From Adineta vaga (taxonomy: Eukaryota > Rotifera): a stretch of 64,000 bases of DNA. The stretch spans positions 11,966,001 through 12,030,000 of the forward strand of contig CP075494.1 in the NCBI GenBank assembly GCA_021613535.1. Direction: 5' to 3'. The position numbers were made by a program, and so were the translations under genes. The notes under the pieces are model-generated. The model saw nothing but the letters and a program-made list of their open reading frames with translations. It was not told where the DNA came from and did not search any database. Positions 1-13,302 of the stretch are shown piece by piece. Each line of letters starts with the position of its first letter. The first letter of the stretch is position 1.

Positions 1-1786
1 GTGTACAACGTTGATCAATAAATAAAATTTCACCTGTATCACTATGACAACGGCATGTAAATTCAGTTGTAATCGAATTTAATGAAGATATTGAACTATT
101 CGTTAGATCATTGACATTTGGTGCACAAGAATTTTGTATACGTGCAATAGCAATAAAAGCCATTTGACCATTGGAATTTGATGATGATGATGGATTATCG
201 TGATGTGATGATGGATGATGATGAATATTTAAATTACGAATATAACCACTTATGTGTACAACTTCATAGAGATTACCATCAATGGATGGACCTAGAGAAG
301 TCCGATGGCGGCGACGTAAAATACATGGATTGATAAATGGATTTTGATGTGTAGGATCGAGTGGATTTGTTGATCCAACTCGTAAACGACAGATAAATGA
401 GCGTTTTGAACTAACTAAAATGAAAAGAAAAGTTATATTGTATGTACAACAAAGGCAATTGAATTTTTTGAATGATAAGTCTTCGTAGATTTTTGTCCAT
501 ATCTATCTCTCTACTAAGAAAAATAACTTACCTAATCGAGCACCTGTAGAATGTCCATCCTTTTTGACTGTGCCAGTTTTCAAATCTAAGACTCTTCCAC
601 TATTATTGCCATTTGGACTTCCATCTTGTGGTTGTAAATTTAATTGCTCACGAACTTTTTCAACATCATCAGGATGTACAAAATCTAGAAAGATAAAACA
701 AGAATTCGTATTGAAAAGATGAAATTTAAGAAATTTTTATTCATCTTTTACCATAAAAATATCGTGAATACCAATCTTGACATGTATATGAAAGTATATG
801 TTGAATTGCGTCACTTATATAGATAATTCGTAGATTGTCACAATTTAATGCAAAGAGAAATGCATCACATGATTCAACCATAAGATATTTCAATTCTTGA
901 TCATTTAAAAATGATGGTTTATGCAAATCAAGTTGTTGTTGTTGCGGCATTTGTGATGGATTTAATGATAATGAATTGTTATTTGTACGTAATGTTTTCA
1001 TAAATTGTGCGGCCATACGTAAAATTGTTAATTTATCTGGTTTACGTGCTAAATTTGAACATGCAGGAACCATGTCACATAATTCAGCAAAATATGTAGC
1101 CATTTTTATACGACGACGACGTTCAATTTCACAATGATTTTCACGTGCTTGTTTTTCTTTATCTTCATCTCCGCCTGTACCTCCACTATGTGAATGATTA
1201 TTTGACATCATAACATTTGGCATAGGAGCACCGCGTAAATAGCATTTATTTTCTTCATCGTCATCATCATCATCATCATCAAGATCATCATCGTTTGCCT
1301 GAAATAAATCAAATAGAAGAAGACAATTTTAAATTTAAAATGACTTACCATTTTACGTTTTCCGCCAGCTTTATTTGCTACAGTATTGCCAGGTAATTTT
1401 TCTGAACCAGTAGCATTTCGTTTTCGTTGACCTGCTTTACGTGATGATTCAATTGAACTCGATGATGATGCTACAGAGGGTGATGATGTATTAAAATCTG
1501 CATGATGTGGATGATGATTTAATCCTGTTGTTGTGGGATAGAATCCTGTCGTTTGTTGAACATGAAGAAGTTGTTGCGATGGCAAGGGATGACCATAATA
1601 ATGTTGATATTGACCTACGGCTGGTACTGATGGCGCAGATGAAGCAGCAGCAGCCACAACAGCAACGGCTGCATATGCAGCATTTGTATTTTGATTCAGG
1701 TATGGATGTTGAATAATTGATCCGGATGAATTGGCCATATCATCATTGGAAGGTACACCCTCATTTCCATAATTAATAGAAGACAT
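1..1786 (-). CDS. ARNT: ARNT/BMAL-family bHLH-PAS transcription factor (partial, C-terminus outside window)
   Basis: Class II bHLH-PAS factors are the common dimer partner of AhR, HIF and SIM-type factors and act in the nucleus. Exons read as 1349-1786, 752-1298, 532-684 and 1-414 (running off the window). Exon 2 carries the basic helix-loop-helix with ARENHCEIERRRR followed by ARKPDKLTILRMA, nearly identical to ARNT. PAS-A starts at DQELKYL and continues through FVHPDDVEKV in exon 3 and SFICRLR in exon 4; the window edge cuts at FIDQRC, the start of PAS-B. The N-terminus is long, low in complexity (Ala, His, Ser runs), with KRKR-like basic stretches and a run of Asp before the bHLH, comparable in place to the acidic patch of ARNT. 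Start chosen as the first ATG of the open frame at 1786. Family is secure; ARNT rather than BMAL is favoured by the bHLH sequence. Confidence 0.9.
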
Positions 1787-2245
1787 AATGAAAGAAAAAA
1801 AGAATTAAGGTCGATAAGCGATATAATAACGGCTAATATCAACTTTATCTGAAAATAAAACAGATGAAAATTTATGAAATGAAAGATAAAATAAATGTTG
1901 TTGCTGATTTAGTTTTATTTCTTTTTTTTTACTATCATACTTTTTTTTTCTTCTTTGGCATTATTTTTTTTTGTGTATCTATCACGGTTCTTGGAAAAAA
2001 ATCTTCACACACACAGTAAAACTTCATAGACGGTGTGACAATAGCGCGAGAGATATAAAAGAGAAAAAAACAACAACAAATAAACGTTTTGCCTATATAC
2101 ACCGGGTGTTTGGTTTTTTATGAAGAAAAATAACAACAACAACAATACGGATTTATCTAATATCTGTGTGTATGAATTTATCTCGCGCGTATGTCAAATT
2201 AGTAATAACGAATATAAAAAAAAAGAAAAAAAAATCTTATGATGT

Positions 2246-3753
2246 TTAAAAAGCTTGTCTAACTGATTGATGATAATTAGAATTAGGAATAATAGATGTT
2301 TTCGCTTTTCCATAAGAAGTATCATGATCGTAATTACTCTTTTCATTCGGTGAATTACTTCCTTGTTGTCCTGTACCACTATCAGCGATTGCACCACTAG
2401 CTCCTGCACCTCCCGATGTATAATAAGAATTGTAATCATAAACATTACCACCATAGACTATACATCAAGTGAAATCGAGATAAACAAATGAAAAAACATA
2501 GAAAAAAACAAACCATTCGGATCTGCTGCATAGACGTTGGATGTTGGATGAGGAGCACCATAACCATAATGGGAATAATATTCATTCGCATTCACTCCAC
2601 TCGATGGTGCATATGAATATTGAGAATTTGTTTGATGTTGTGAATATTGTTGATAGGATGATGTTGCGGAATTTGAAGCACCTGTTGCATCAGAACCACT
2701 ACTATACGAATAAGCCCCATGATTACCTTGTTGATTATAGGGATAATTATTCCATGCTGCGTAACTATAAATACAAGAAGAAAAAACTATTGCGGATCTT
2801 TTATCTTCCTATTTAGCAAAATTCTCCAAGTGAATGATATGCCTCGATCAAAATAATCTCTATTAGTCTTCATAAATGATTTCCTTACGGATCAGCAGCT
2901 GTATAAGCGTTTACACCATAAGCTGGTACACCAGATCCATAATTGGCATACATAGACTGTTGCCCATAATGATCGTAAAGTTGTTGTTGTTGCTGTTGAT
3001 TATTTGATGTTTTTGGTTTGGCTCTTTTGACATCAACAGTTATATCACCAATGGTGTGTCTCTGTAACCGAAGTACTTCTTGTGCGGATTGTTCATTTTG
3101 AAAAGAAATAAAACAAAATGGACGTCGTTCATTTTTTTCTTTATCAAATGGTAAATCAATTTCTAAATGGAAAATCAATTGGAAAATGAGGAAATCAATG
3201 AATGAGACGATTTTATTTTACCATCAATTGGTCCAAATTGTGAAAAATATTCTCTTAATTGTGTATCAGGAAAATTAGGATCAAGACCACCAATAAAAAC
3301 TTTTCGATTATTATTCGATATTGAATTCATTGATGATGATGATGACATCTGATTATTATTTGTCATCGCTAGACGACGATGTGCGGGTTTTGGATCAACT
3401 TTACGACCTTTGACAAAATGTTCATTTTGTGAAAGAATCTTATCAACTATATCTTTTCTATCAAATACAAGAAAAGCAAAACCTCGACTACGTCCTGTTG
3501 TTGGATCATGTTTAATTGAACAATCAAGAATATTACCAAAACTAGAAAAGTATTCACGTAAATCGTCTTGAGTTGTATCCCACGTTAAACCACCTGAATG
3601 AAATAATTTCAAGTAAGTAGACATATATAACAAAACGAAAATACGGTCTATATTACCAACAAATAATTTTCTATCATCTTCTGCTTTTTGACCATTAGCT
3701 TCAGGAATGGGTGATGTTTGACCATCATCATTATTTGAATTTATTGATGTCAT
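2246..3753 (-). CDS. two-RRM RNA-binding protein, hnRNP D/AB/Squid-like
   Basis: Five coding exons (3657-3753, 3222-3593, 2889-3162, 2514-2764, 2246-2457) give about 401 aa. RRM1 has RNP2 KLFVGGL and RNP1 RGFAFLVF; RRM2 has RNP2 KVFIGGL and RNP1-like RPFCFISF, with the IDLPFDKEKNERR segment typical of hnRNP D/AB RRM2. After the RRMs comes a Gln run and a Tyr/Gly/Ser/Gln-rich prion-like tail, as in hnRNP A/B and D proteins, which bind RNA and act in splicing, mRNA stability and localisation. Start at 3753 (MTSIN) is preceded by a splice acceptor at about 3770, and a donor at about 3825 indicates an upstream 5' UTR exon. Musashi and DAZAP1 are less likely because the RRM2 core matches hnRNP D better. 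Confidence 0.88.
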
Positions 3754-3825
3754 TTGAAAAACTAGAGTCAAACGAATATTTTGATAAAAGATCAGTTCAA
3801 AGTACAAGAAAAGGGCATACTTACA

Positions 3826-4509
3826 CAGTATAGGAAATAAGTTTTATTTGCTTAATGTAAAAAGGGAAAGTTGAAACGAACAGTGACAATCGAACAAGCA
3901 CAAGTTCTGATGTCTAAAATAAGAAAAATAACAACGTACGACTAAAAAATAAACAAACAATTGAAACTAATCTATGGATAAACAATAGAAAGGGAGGGAA
4001 TAAAAGAAATTGTTTGTTTATTTATTATGTTCCCGTTGTTTGATAAATCGCCTCGATATATATATAAGATGAATCATTTCACTAGATAGTCGAGATAATA
4101 GATGTTGAACTAGATGTCAATATGAATGAGCGGAAAATTTTTTTTTTCTCATCGTCATCGTCATATGTTGTCCCTGTGTACGATTGCCATAATTGAATGC
4201 TTTCAATTGGACTCAATTCGGATGTTTTTTAGGTAATTAATGATATCAATTTTTTCACTTTTAAAAATTAGAAAAGAAATATATTTATTCATTTTTTAAT
4301 TGTAAGGATAAATCGTGTTTTTTCTTTTAAAATATTAATTTATTTAATCAGCGACATCTGATACATAGATGTCGTTTGTATTCACCACAAATATTGAATC
4401 GTATTTCACTTCTTTTTCTCGCATTCAGAATTTGTATGAATCTATAGATATCTTTTTTCGTATCATAAACAAAAGAACAAACTAAATCTACTTTTTTCCT
4501 TTTTCAATA
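3826..4509. other. intergenic, upstream of the hnRNP gene
   Basis: About 0.7 kb between the hnRNP-like gene and the PDZ gene. It probably includes the 5' UTR exon and promoter of the hnRNP gene (a GTAAGT donor on the minus strand at about 3825). No further coding signal is seen. Confidence 0.5.
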
Positions 4510-5988
4510 TCAATAGTCTGATACATAAATTGTTTTATCGGATGTAGTATAATAAACTGGTACACTTGTTGAGGTATATGTAGGATTTGTTGGTAATACT
4601 GTAATATTAAAGGCACATTGTGATTGTCTAGGCATTGATGGGATAACACTAAAACACCAACATACATATATACATATATATATATATAGAGAGAGAGACA
4701 AAGAGAGAGAATATATTTTGATTAGATTCAGTTAGAATAATAAACAAGCATGCAACTAATCTATTCTTTTTTATAATTTCTATGTGATACTAACTAAATG
4801 AAATAAACATACATTAAAAATCAGTTACAAATTCGTTCTGATTCATAGGACTGGAAATAAAGATTAGAAATGTAATTTTGGAAATATAGTTTGAACTTAC
4901 TTAACACGACTAATATGATGATTCATAACTTCTTGAACATTATCATTTGAATAGAGTGACATGGGAGAATTAAATTGACGATGAACAAGATTAGTCGATT
5001 GTGGTGATGAAGGATTGTAATATTGTTTTTGAACATAAGGATTTATTTGAACTTTTTTCTGATATGTTGGAGTATAAGATTCTGATTCATTACTGAAAGA
5101 ATTTGTCCATGATGGTGATAATGTATTCGGATAATTTGCTGTAGACATAGCTCGGTTACGATGATTATAAGTTGGACCAGGATAGACGAGACGAACAGGC
5201 GAATATGAATTATTATTAAAATCATTGAGTCGATCTGAATGAAATGAAGGTGGTTGCATATAACCACGTGTTTTTGTTGAAACAGATGGAACTGGTCCAG
5301 GCATCATTGGACTACCTGTTTGACTAGAAATCGAAAGAAAGAAAATTTAATTTCGAGGAAGAAACGATTGATGTATAATACCTTAGTAATGGTTTTGGTT
5401 CAGGTATACGTTCCAATGGTCGATTTCGAAAGAATGACTAAAATAGAAATAGAATATTATGTTTCACAATTGAAAAGATATGAATTACCATAGGTGTAAG
5501 TTGATGTGTTGAAGGTGACCATGGTGAACGTGAACTTTCATGAGACCATGATATTGCTGACATTGGACGTTGATTTCTCGGAACGGATGATGTCAAAGAA
5601 CTAAGTTCGGATCCTCTGTGGAAAGAGAAACACGATCAAATTAATAGTTAAGTGCAAATAATTAATCAAACCTTTGAATAAGAAATGTAATTTGACCACC
5701 AGCTCGTTGTATTAATTCAAGTGCATCCGTATGTAACATAGAACTAATTGGTGTGTGATCAATTTCCAAAATAACATCACCCCGATGTAAATTACCATCT
5801 GCTGGGCTACATGCACTGATCTGTAAATAAGTTTAGAAAAAAAATCTCCACTTTAATAAAATATTTATTATTACTTTATTAACAATAAATGGTGATCGAA
5901 AATCTACACCACCTTGCAAACGAAAACCCCATGAGGTTTGCAAGCTATCTCGTTGAAGAGTAACCTTGATCGTTTGTGTTGTTGCCAT
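4510..5988 (-). CDS. PDZ and ZM-motif protein (ZASP/ALP/PDLIM-like) without LIM domains
   Basis: Exons 5875-5988, 5672-5820, 5489-5615, 5382-5437 and 4901-5323 are followed by one of two possible terminal exons: 4814-4850 (total about 301 aa, ending FVTDF) or 4510-4648 (total about 335 aa, ending YVSDY). Both start in the same phase after exon 5. The N-terminal PDZ domain (residues about 5-88) has WGFRLQGG as carboxylate-binding loop and GDVILEIDHTPI. Near the end, FNSPMSLYSNDNVQEVM matches the ZM motif of ZASP and ALP proteins, which bind alpha-actinin at Z-discs and dense bodies. LIM domains, usual at the C-terminus of this family, are not encoded here. A muscle or cytoskeletal adaptor is the likely role. 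Start at 5988 gives MATTQTIKV directly before the PDZ fold. Confidence 0.8.
4668..4712. repeat. AT/GA microsatellite
   Basis: A run of (TA)n passing into (GA)n lies just upstream (on the minus strand) of the alternative last exon of the PDZ/ZM gene, within its intron. Confidence 0.8.
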
Positions 5989-6787
5989 TAACGGATAGCC
6001 GTGCAGATTAATGTCTCACACCCGTTTTCTTCTTCTTCGTCTTTGTCTGCTTATCATAGAATAGAGAACGATTATGTTGTTCTCTCATATGTCGGTATTT
6101 GAACTTTTCTATCCCGATAAGAATATATCTCTCGCTGTCGAATATTCCTTAATCATCCCAAAGGAGTAACGATCGCTATCTGTAAAAAACAGTTGAGGAT
6201 AATAATGGTAGAACGATAAAATTCATTGTACTTCCCTCCCACTTCCATCTGTAGACAATACTTTTTCATCGATAACTTCGCATTCGTCTCCCGCTTAGAT
6301 CGGCTTCGAAGAATCACGTCAGTCATATATAATACTAATAACAACAACAACAAGCAGATTGACGACGTCAATAACTTTTAAAAGAGATGGATGATCTTCG
6401 TTTGCATTAATCTTTTAATATATCACCAATAGCAAACAACAAATACTGAGCATAGATTAGAATATACAATTATACACTTTCATAGTAACTTTAAAGAACA
6501 TAGATAATTTGAATATAGAAGATTAATGGTAATGATTCTATATATTAATGAAAGTCGCGTAGATGAAATCTATGATCGTAAAGGTTATTAAAAATGAAAG
6601 TAGATCACCCGCTTGCAATTATTGATTGTTTATATGATAAAAAAAATACGACTAATCATACTATATTCGTAGAGAGATATCAATGAATTTCTTTTATTCA
6701 GTTATTTATTTGGAAGAATGACTGAAATTTATTAATAAGGTAAAAATCTGGTTAAAAAAAAAACAAATCTTCATATTCTTGAAACAT
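5989..6787. other. intergenic, 0.8 kb
   Basis: Lies between the start of the PDZ/ZM gene and the stop of the kinesin gene. It should hold the PDZ-gene promoter and the kinesin 3' UTR. Short open frames here have no recognisable content. Confidence 0.5.
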
Positions 6788-9700
6788 TCATTGTATTGAA
6801 CAAGCTGCTGAATGTTTTTCACTATTAAAAACCGTTGCCTTTGAATCATTATCTCTATTTGAATTGCCAGATCTTATTGTTCTCTTCCAAAATGATACAC
6901 TTGATCTTGCACTATTAGAACCTTTTTCATCACGTGCAGTCGATGCTCTAGTTTGATTTTCTTGTTCATTTGCTTCTTGAATTATGGATAATGTATCCAA
7001 ATCAGTATTATTAGATCGTTTGCATAAAGTTGGTCGTCTCATACTAACACGATATGATAATGAAACACGACGTTGTCGATTTGCCATTCTTTCGTAATAA
7101 TCATCCCACTAAATAAAAGAGAATATTCAACTTAGCTAAATGATGTTATCTCAGAATAGTCTATCGATTAGAAATATAGTTTTACGCAAAGATACCAAAC
7201 TCTTTCAATTCCTACAGAGTATTTATCGATAATTTCTTAACTTACATAGTTTTTTTTATTCGGATCAACATGTTCTGCATCATCTAAATACTGTTGTTCT
7301 TCCAAACCGAATAAATAAATTTCCATAGTATTATCTCCTTTGTCCTAAACGATATCATTCAAAAAAGAATCTTCATTTATTCATAGTTACTGTTATATGT
7401 GTAGGTTTTAATTTAGTTCCTGAACTAAATACAACTGCTGATATTAATTTATAAAATGTTGCATAATCATTTTTATCTTCCCAATCACGACATATTTGCT
7501 AATTGAAAAAAAAACAAAGAATTCTTTATTTTATGAAACAAATTGTAGAAAATTTTTTTACTTGAATTCGTTTTTCTTTTTGTTCTAATCGAATATATTT
7601 CTTATGTAATAATGTTAATTCTGCTTTAAGTTTCGAATCACCAGGTAAACTTGAATTTGGATGATTTACTGGTGTTAAATTCGTATTATCTTGTTTTTGT
7701 TCCATAATTTTCATATCCTAGAAGATGATTTATTCATTTTCAATTTGACAAATTTTCATTTCATACTCGTGTTGTCATTCGATATAATTTCGCCGAAGAT
7801 TTACTTTCTTCTTGTACAGCAAAGATTTGAAAAACAATGCATCCATTTTCAAAAAAGTTTAACCAATCCTATGAAATAAAACAAAAGATTTCCTTTACAA
7901 TAGATACGTATATGGATCGAAATGTACTTCATCAATACTATTTATTGTAACAATACGTGTTTGTTTTATTCGAGCACATGTTGCATTACGACAAATGATA
8001 TTTGTTTCACTAAATTCATTTTCATTGAAGATTTTATGACGTATACGAAGACCTTTATTATAACGTTCATCATTTATTTCAATGTAATTCATTGTCACCT
8101 ATAAAGAATACCATTCATTTTTCTTGAGACAATTCTAATGATAATAAATAAAGCTTTGTTTACTTTAAAATGATATGGTTTATTTAGAAGTTCATCGGGT
8201 TGATCAATAAAATGTTCTTCAGTTACTATTTGACCATTGGATAAACAAGGATTTAAATTCACACTAAATCGACCATGTTCTAAACCCTAAATAGAAAATT
8301 GATAATATTTTTCGTCGAATTTTGTCATTCAACAAAAGATTTACTTTGTAATCAACAATGGCAACTTCATCATCAAAATCTAATAAATAAGCTAAACTTT
8401 GTACAAATACATTCGCAGTACCAATTAAAACATCTTCAACTGGTTCCCAAAATCTAAACAAATAGTTTCTATCGAAACAATAATGAAATCATCAATTCTT
8501 ACGGATCATCTTCTTTAGCAATATATAGAACATCTTCATCTCCATCGAGAAATTTCTGATAATGTTCCTAGAAAAATACATTTGTTTATTTTCAATCGAT
8601 AATCAATGAATTACTTTAATGATATAACTTCGATTGAAAAACTTCGTATCATCCCAATACCAAATATTCTGATTGATTAAATTTCTCATTCGAATCATCA
8701 CTCTAGAAAAGATTTTATCGAGAAAAAAAAAGCCCAATCCAACAGGCAATTGTTTCTACTTTGATCCTTTTATTGAAATTCCATCCCATGCTAATATAGG
8801 CATAAGAACAAGTTCAAATGCTCGATATTTATTTAATTCTTCACTAATTGCATTCACTTCCGATAGTAATGGTAATAAAGACAAGATTTTTTCTTGAATA
8901 ACTTCTTGTTCAATACTTAGATTATTTCCAAAGGAATAACCTTTAGCTTTCGCTATTTCTTTTTGTGCAAATTCCCATGTAATCACATTTGGAATATTCA
9001 ATGATGAATCGTTTTCATTATTTGGATTCAAAAATACATACAAATGATTCGCACCAAATAGAACACGATCTTTATGATTTAGAGCAGTTGTTCTATAAGA
9101 GAAATATTTCATTGAAGAAGTTTGATCAATGTCTTTACCCATTTATATTGAAACCATTAACTTTGATTTTTGCACCTGTTTCTGTTGGTATTAATTCATA
9201 TTCATTTGTTTCAGTTCGATGAATCATAGCATGATGTTCAAGTATACTTATTCCATGAAGATAAATCGTACAATCTCGACTACCGATAGTAACTGTATCT
9301 GTATTCATATAATGCCGTATAATATATGATAATAAAGGATCTTCATTCAAATTAGTTAAACATGCAATTGATTGTTTTGATTTTAATGATGATTTTCGAG
9401 ATTTATCTTCCAATTGAGCATTTTTCAACTAAATAGATTATTTTATTCTTACAAACTATGCATTTTAGAAACTCATTAGCTTTCTCGACTTGTTTTTTTT
9501 TCTTCTTCTTTTCATACCTTAACATCCCATGATAATTTAGAATCTTGTAAAAGTTTTTGATTATTTTGTATTTGTGATTGAATTTCTTCTTCCATTTGTT
9601 TTCGAACGACTTCAATATCTTGTTCGGACATACCAGGCTTAACGTCTAATTGTAAATTGTAATTTCCTGTTTCAATTAACACTTTCAAACGTTGATTATC

Positions 9701-11762
9701 TTCCTATTAACAAATAAAATTCATTTTCTTTGTTTTTTTCCTTCTTTTTAATCGAATTTACTTTTAATTGACGAATTAATTTATCTGTTGGATTTTCATT
9801 AATAACAACAACATTTTTAATACGTTTAACTCGATCTGCAAAACGAAGTGTACTCAATGTTTCATCATAATTAACATCTGCAGGTGACAATGCAGCAATC
9901 ATAATTGTTTTACTATTTCCTCCCAATGCATTTTGAAGTAATTTTGTTAAAATAGAATCTCGATATGGTACGACAATTTTTCTTTTTACTCCGGATGATA
10001 TATCGACTAATGCAGATATGACATTTCCTAATGTCGATAAGGATCGATTGATATTTGTACTTTCTTTTAATCGATCACCTGTTACTCCCGTATTTGAAAT
10101 ACGTTCCGATCCTTTGGAAAAAATACAATTCAAAATGTAAATTCAAAGACAAAAAAAACAGGATGTTTTCGTTACCAGCAAGATCAACAAGATTGATTAC
10201 ACTCGTTTTTTTCGTATCTTCAAGATCATTTTTAATGATTTGATCGAAATAAATTGTTACAATAGTATGTGCTCGACTACTCGTAGTATTCATATTTGTT
10301 GCAGCGATTGTTCGATTTTCTGTTCCTCCAATTATACGACGTTCTATATCAGCATAACTACCAACAGGTACAATACAAAGACCTTGAGGATAGAAATGAC
10401 CCGAAGTCGGATGTTGTCGAACAGTTAAACCTAAACAAATTTCTCTTCTATTTCATGTTAAACCTTACAGTTGCTTTAGTTTTACCTCCTTTCGGAAAAT
10501 TCCGTGTCAATAGATCACGAACTTGTTCATTATATACTTCCATCATTGATACAGCAACTTCAAATCGCTATAGACAAAGAAATTAATAAATCGAAAACTC
10601 GACATTTAATTCTCAATTTTACATATATCTTAATCAGATTTTACTAGTAATGATAAGAAAAGTTCTTTTCTCTGTGTCACGTTGAGCAATAACATTAACT
10701 ATTAATATATAGAGAGTTTGCCTCTCACTAACATATGTAGATGATTAAGTTTTTTTTCTTCATTTTTCACGCAGTCGTTAATTTAAAAAAGTAATTAATG
10801 AAATAAGCATGCATTTATTTCTCTTAACTTTACGTGTTAGAAAATCATATTCATAGAATTCATTTGACTAAGAAATAAGTTTTTCATATTTAAAAACAAA
10901 AAACTAAACATTTAATCTAAGTTTTACGTACGATAGTTGAACTTTTTTTCTCTTCAATCTGTTGAAACAATTGATCACATGCAATGGGTACGATTCCACT
11001 AATAAACAAACATACTTTGTCAAATAACTAAAGATAGAAAAAGAATTATTTTACCGATTAATTCCATAACCAATCATAGAAAAACTTTTTCCGGAACCAG
11101 TTTGACCATATGCAAATAACGAACAATTAAAACCTAAAAATTCAAAACTAGAAGAAAAAGAAAACTTGTAAAAATTTCTGTACCTTCGAATGCATTTTTT
11201 AACACATCATGACCAAGATCATCAAACACCTTTTGTTGATTCGCATACAATGAAGACGAATTATTTGGTTCTAATTTTCCCGATGGAAGTTCAATAAAAC
11301 CATCATGTGACCTAGATAACATGTTTTATTTGCCAACAAATTGCATTGTCATTCAACTTACCAATATGAATAATCAAAAGAAAACTTGAAAGGAAATGGT
11401 AAACATCATCAAACTTTTAATTCGTAATATTACTCACTTGTTTTTGTTCGTCAGCTAAAAGATTTTCGAAATCGAACTTACTTTAACGATAAATATACTT
11501 TCAAAAAAGCTTACATGATGATCGTGGATCTGTGATAAAAGTTGATTTTCCATTCATATGAATAATCAATTTTGCTTTGCGATCTTTTTCTCTATTGAAT
11601 CAAAAGAATTTGTTTTGAAGAGAAAAAGAAAAATGATTTTTCTTTTCATTTTACCGTTCATTAAATGGTCGAACACGTACAGCAACTTTAACACTAATCA
11701 AATTCGATAATTCTTATTGTTTTAAACTCGAATAAAACCTCTACTTACGATTCTTCACTCAT
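6788..11762 (-). CDS. kinesin-3 family motor with FHA domain, KIF28/KLP-6-like
   Basis: Plus-end directed microtubule motor. About 20 exons, some very small. The first coding exon is 14 nt (11749-11762), followed by 11655-11693 ([13 protein letters not shown]), 11515-11591, 11438-11454 (17 nt) and 11362-11384 (23 nt, FSFDYSYW). The motor has P-loop [10 protein letters not shown] near 11110, switch I NTTSSRAH near 10280, and switch II DLAG/SE split by an intron near 10120-10180. The neck coiled coil is followed by an FHA domain at about 9135-9428 (TVTIGS..., HAMIH). Further C-terminal exons ([29 protein letters not shown]) resemble KIF28/KLP-6, which lack the PH domain of KIF1A. The last exon ends in a basic Ser/Arg-rich tail. 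KLP-6 transports polycystins in nematode cilia; a ciliary role here is inference. Subfamily is less sure than family. Confidence 0.85.
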
Positions 11763-12561
11763 TGTTAAAATGTTAATTTTTTCAAGTAAAAGAAATGTGC
11801 AATTTGAATGTTAATAACGAGAAATGATGTAAGGAAAGTATATATATATATATATGAAAGAAAGTGGAAGGGAATATTTAACATCAAGAGAATATTTAAA
11901 AAACGTAAAAGAAAAAAAAATTCTATTGTCATTTACTTAAAGACTCATAACCGTGCAATTCATGCCAAATGAATATTTTGACACTTAAAAAACAGAAAAA
12001 AAAGCTTATCTTTCTTTTTATTTTTCTAATTGTGTTAGAAAAGAGAGAAGAAAAGTGTACTGCAAAATTAGCAGACAAATATTATATGTTTTCTATCTCA
12101 AAACAATTGGTATTGTCATGTGTATAGAATAATGAATAAATGATATCAATAAGAACATAATTAAATGTAAAAGGTCATACTAATGTTTTTGAAAAAGAAA
12201 ATCTTTTGAGATTTGTTTCTCATTATTTCTACTTTTTGAATGAATATTATTTGCGCATTTGATATATGGTAAGAGAAATAATATTTTAGGAAACATTTAC
12301 AAATGTTCGTAGTTAATATAATTATATCTTCAAACCATAACAGATATTTAGTATAATTCTGAAGCGTTTTCAGATGTTGTTATCAAGTCTAATTAATTGA
12401 TATCGTATGTGTTGTTACTCAAATAAACATGATATTCTTCTTTCAGTATATTTCTATCCGACAAATGTTATCAGATTCATTGATTGTATAAACAATTATA
12501 TCTCAAAAAAATTTCTTTATTATGTTTTTATATTTCTAAGAAATAATATCACGTTAAACAA
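11763..12561. other. intergenic, 0.8 kb
   Basis: Promoter side of the kinesin gene and 3' side of the MS4A-like gene. It contains a short (TA)n tract at about 11841-11855. No coding or RNA gene seen. Confidence 0.5.
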
Positions 12562-13302
12562 CTAAAAAAACTCGCAATGTTGTCTATATAGAATAGCAAA
12601 AAAAAGTGTATTAATAATTGATTGGAGAAATCCTACAGCGAATACAGCTATTAAAGATCCATTTAATATTTTATATGAAGATTTGCATGATGGACTTTTT
12701 GTATTATCAATATCTGTATTATTATCATCGCATTTATCTGTTAATATAATCACAATACCAATACTTAATATAATACCAACAAATATCGTTTGCCAAAAGA
12801 ATACATGGGAAAGTTTCAAATAAATTTTGTGAAAATGAGAACGAAATAATACAATTGTATTAATACCAATACTTGCAAGTAATACACCAGCCCAAAAACC
12901 ATAATAATAGTAGATTATGGAATGTGATGCAAGCATACCTATCTGTATACCAATAGCACCAAGACCTAGTAATATAGTGATAATTCCATTGATAAATAAA
13001 TAAATACGAATTTTTTTTGATAAAATATTTTCAGAATTTACTGATGGAACTTCAGGATTTATGTCGACACATCCATCTGTTAATGGTGGTCCTGGATAAT
13101 TATTGATATATACAACGGATTGACCATTGACATCGGTATATGTTGGTGGTGGATGTGTGTCAGGAATATATTCATCGGTTTTGTAAAAAGCAGATGTATA
13201 TGGCGGTGGTGGTGGTAATTCTATTCGATCAGTATTTTCATTATTGGTTTGATTAGATATTCTTTCCATATTTATTTTGCGTATTTGATAAATGTAATAC
13301 AC
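12562..13302 (-). CDS. four-transmembrane MS4A/CD20-like membrane protein with PPxY motifs
   Basis: Intronless, 246 aa from the first ATG (13302) or 235 aa from MERISN at 13269. The cytosolic N-terminus is Pro-rich with PPPPPYTS and PPPTYTDV, two PPxY-type sites that bind WW domains such as those of NEDD4-like ubiquitin ligases. Four hydrophobic segments follow: residues about 98-120, 126-150, 165-187 and 215-240, with a Cys-containing loop (KCDDN...PSCKSS) between TM3 and TM4. This order (N-tail, three close TMs, loop, TM4) fits the MS4A/CD20 and TMEM176 group, but sequence similarity cannot be tested here and the call is by topology. Function unknown; perhaps trafficking or ion flux. Confidence 0.65.
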   Translation of the reverse strand: MYYIYQIRKINMERISNQTNNENTDRIELPPPPPYTSAFYKTDEYIPDTHPPPTYTDVNGQSVVYINNYPGPPLTDGCVDINPEVPSVNSENILSKKIRIYLFINGIITILLGLGAIGIQIGMLASHSIIYYYYGFWAGVLLASIGINTIVLFRSHFHKIYLKLSHVFFWQTIFVGIILSIGIVIILTDKCDDNNTDIDNTKSPSCKSSYKILNGSLIAVFAVGFLQSIINTLFFAILYRQHCEFF

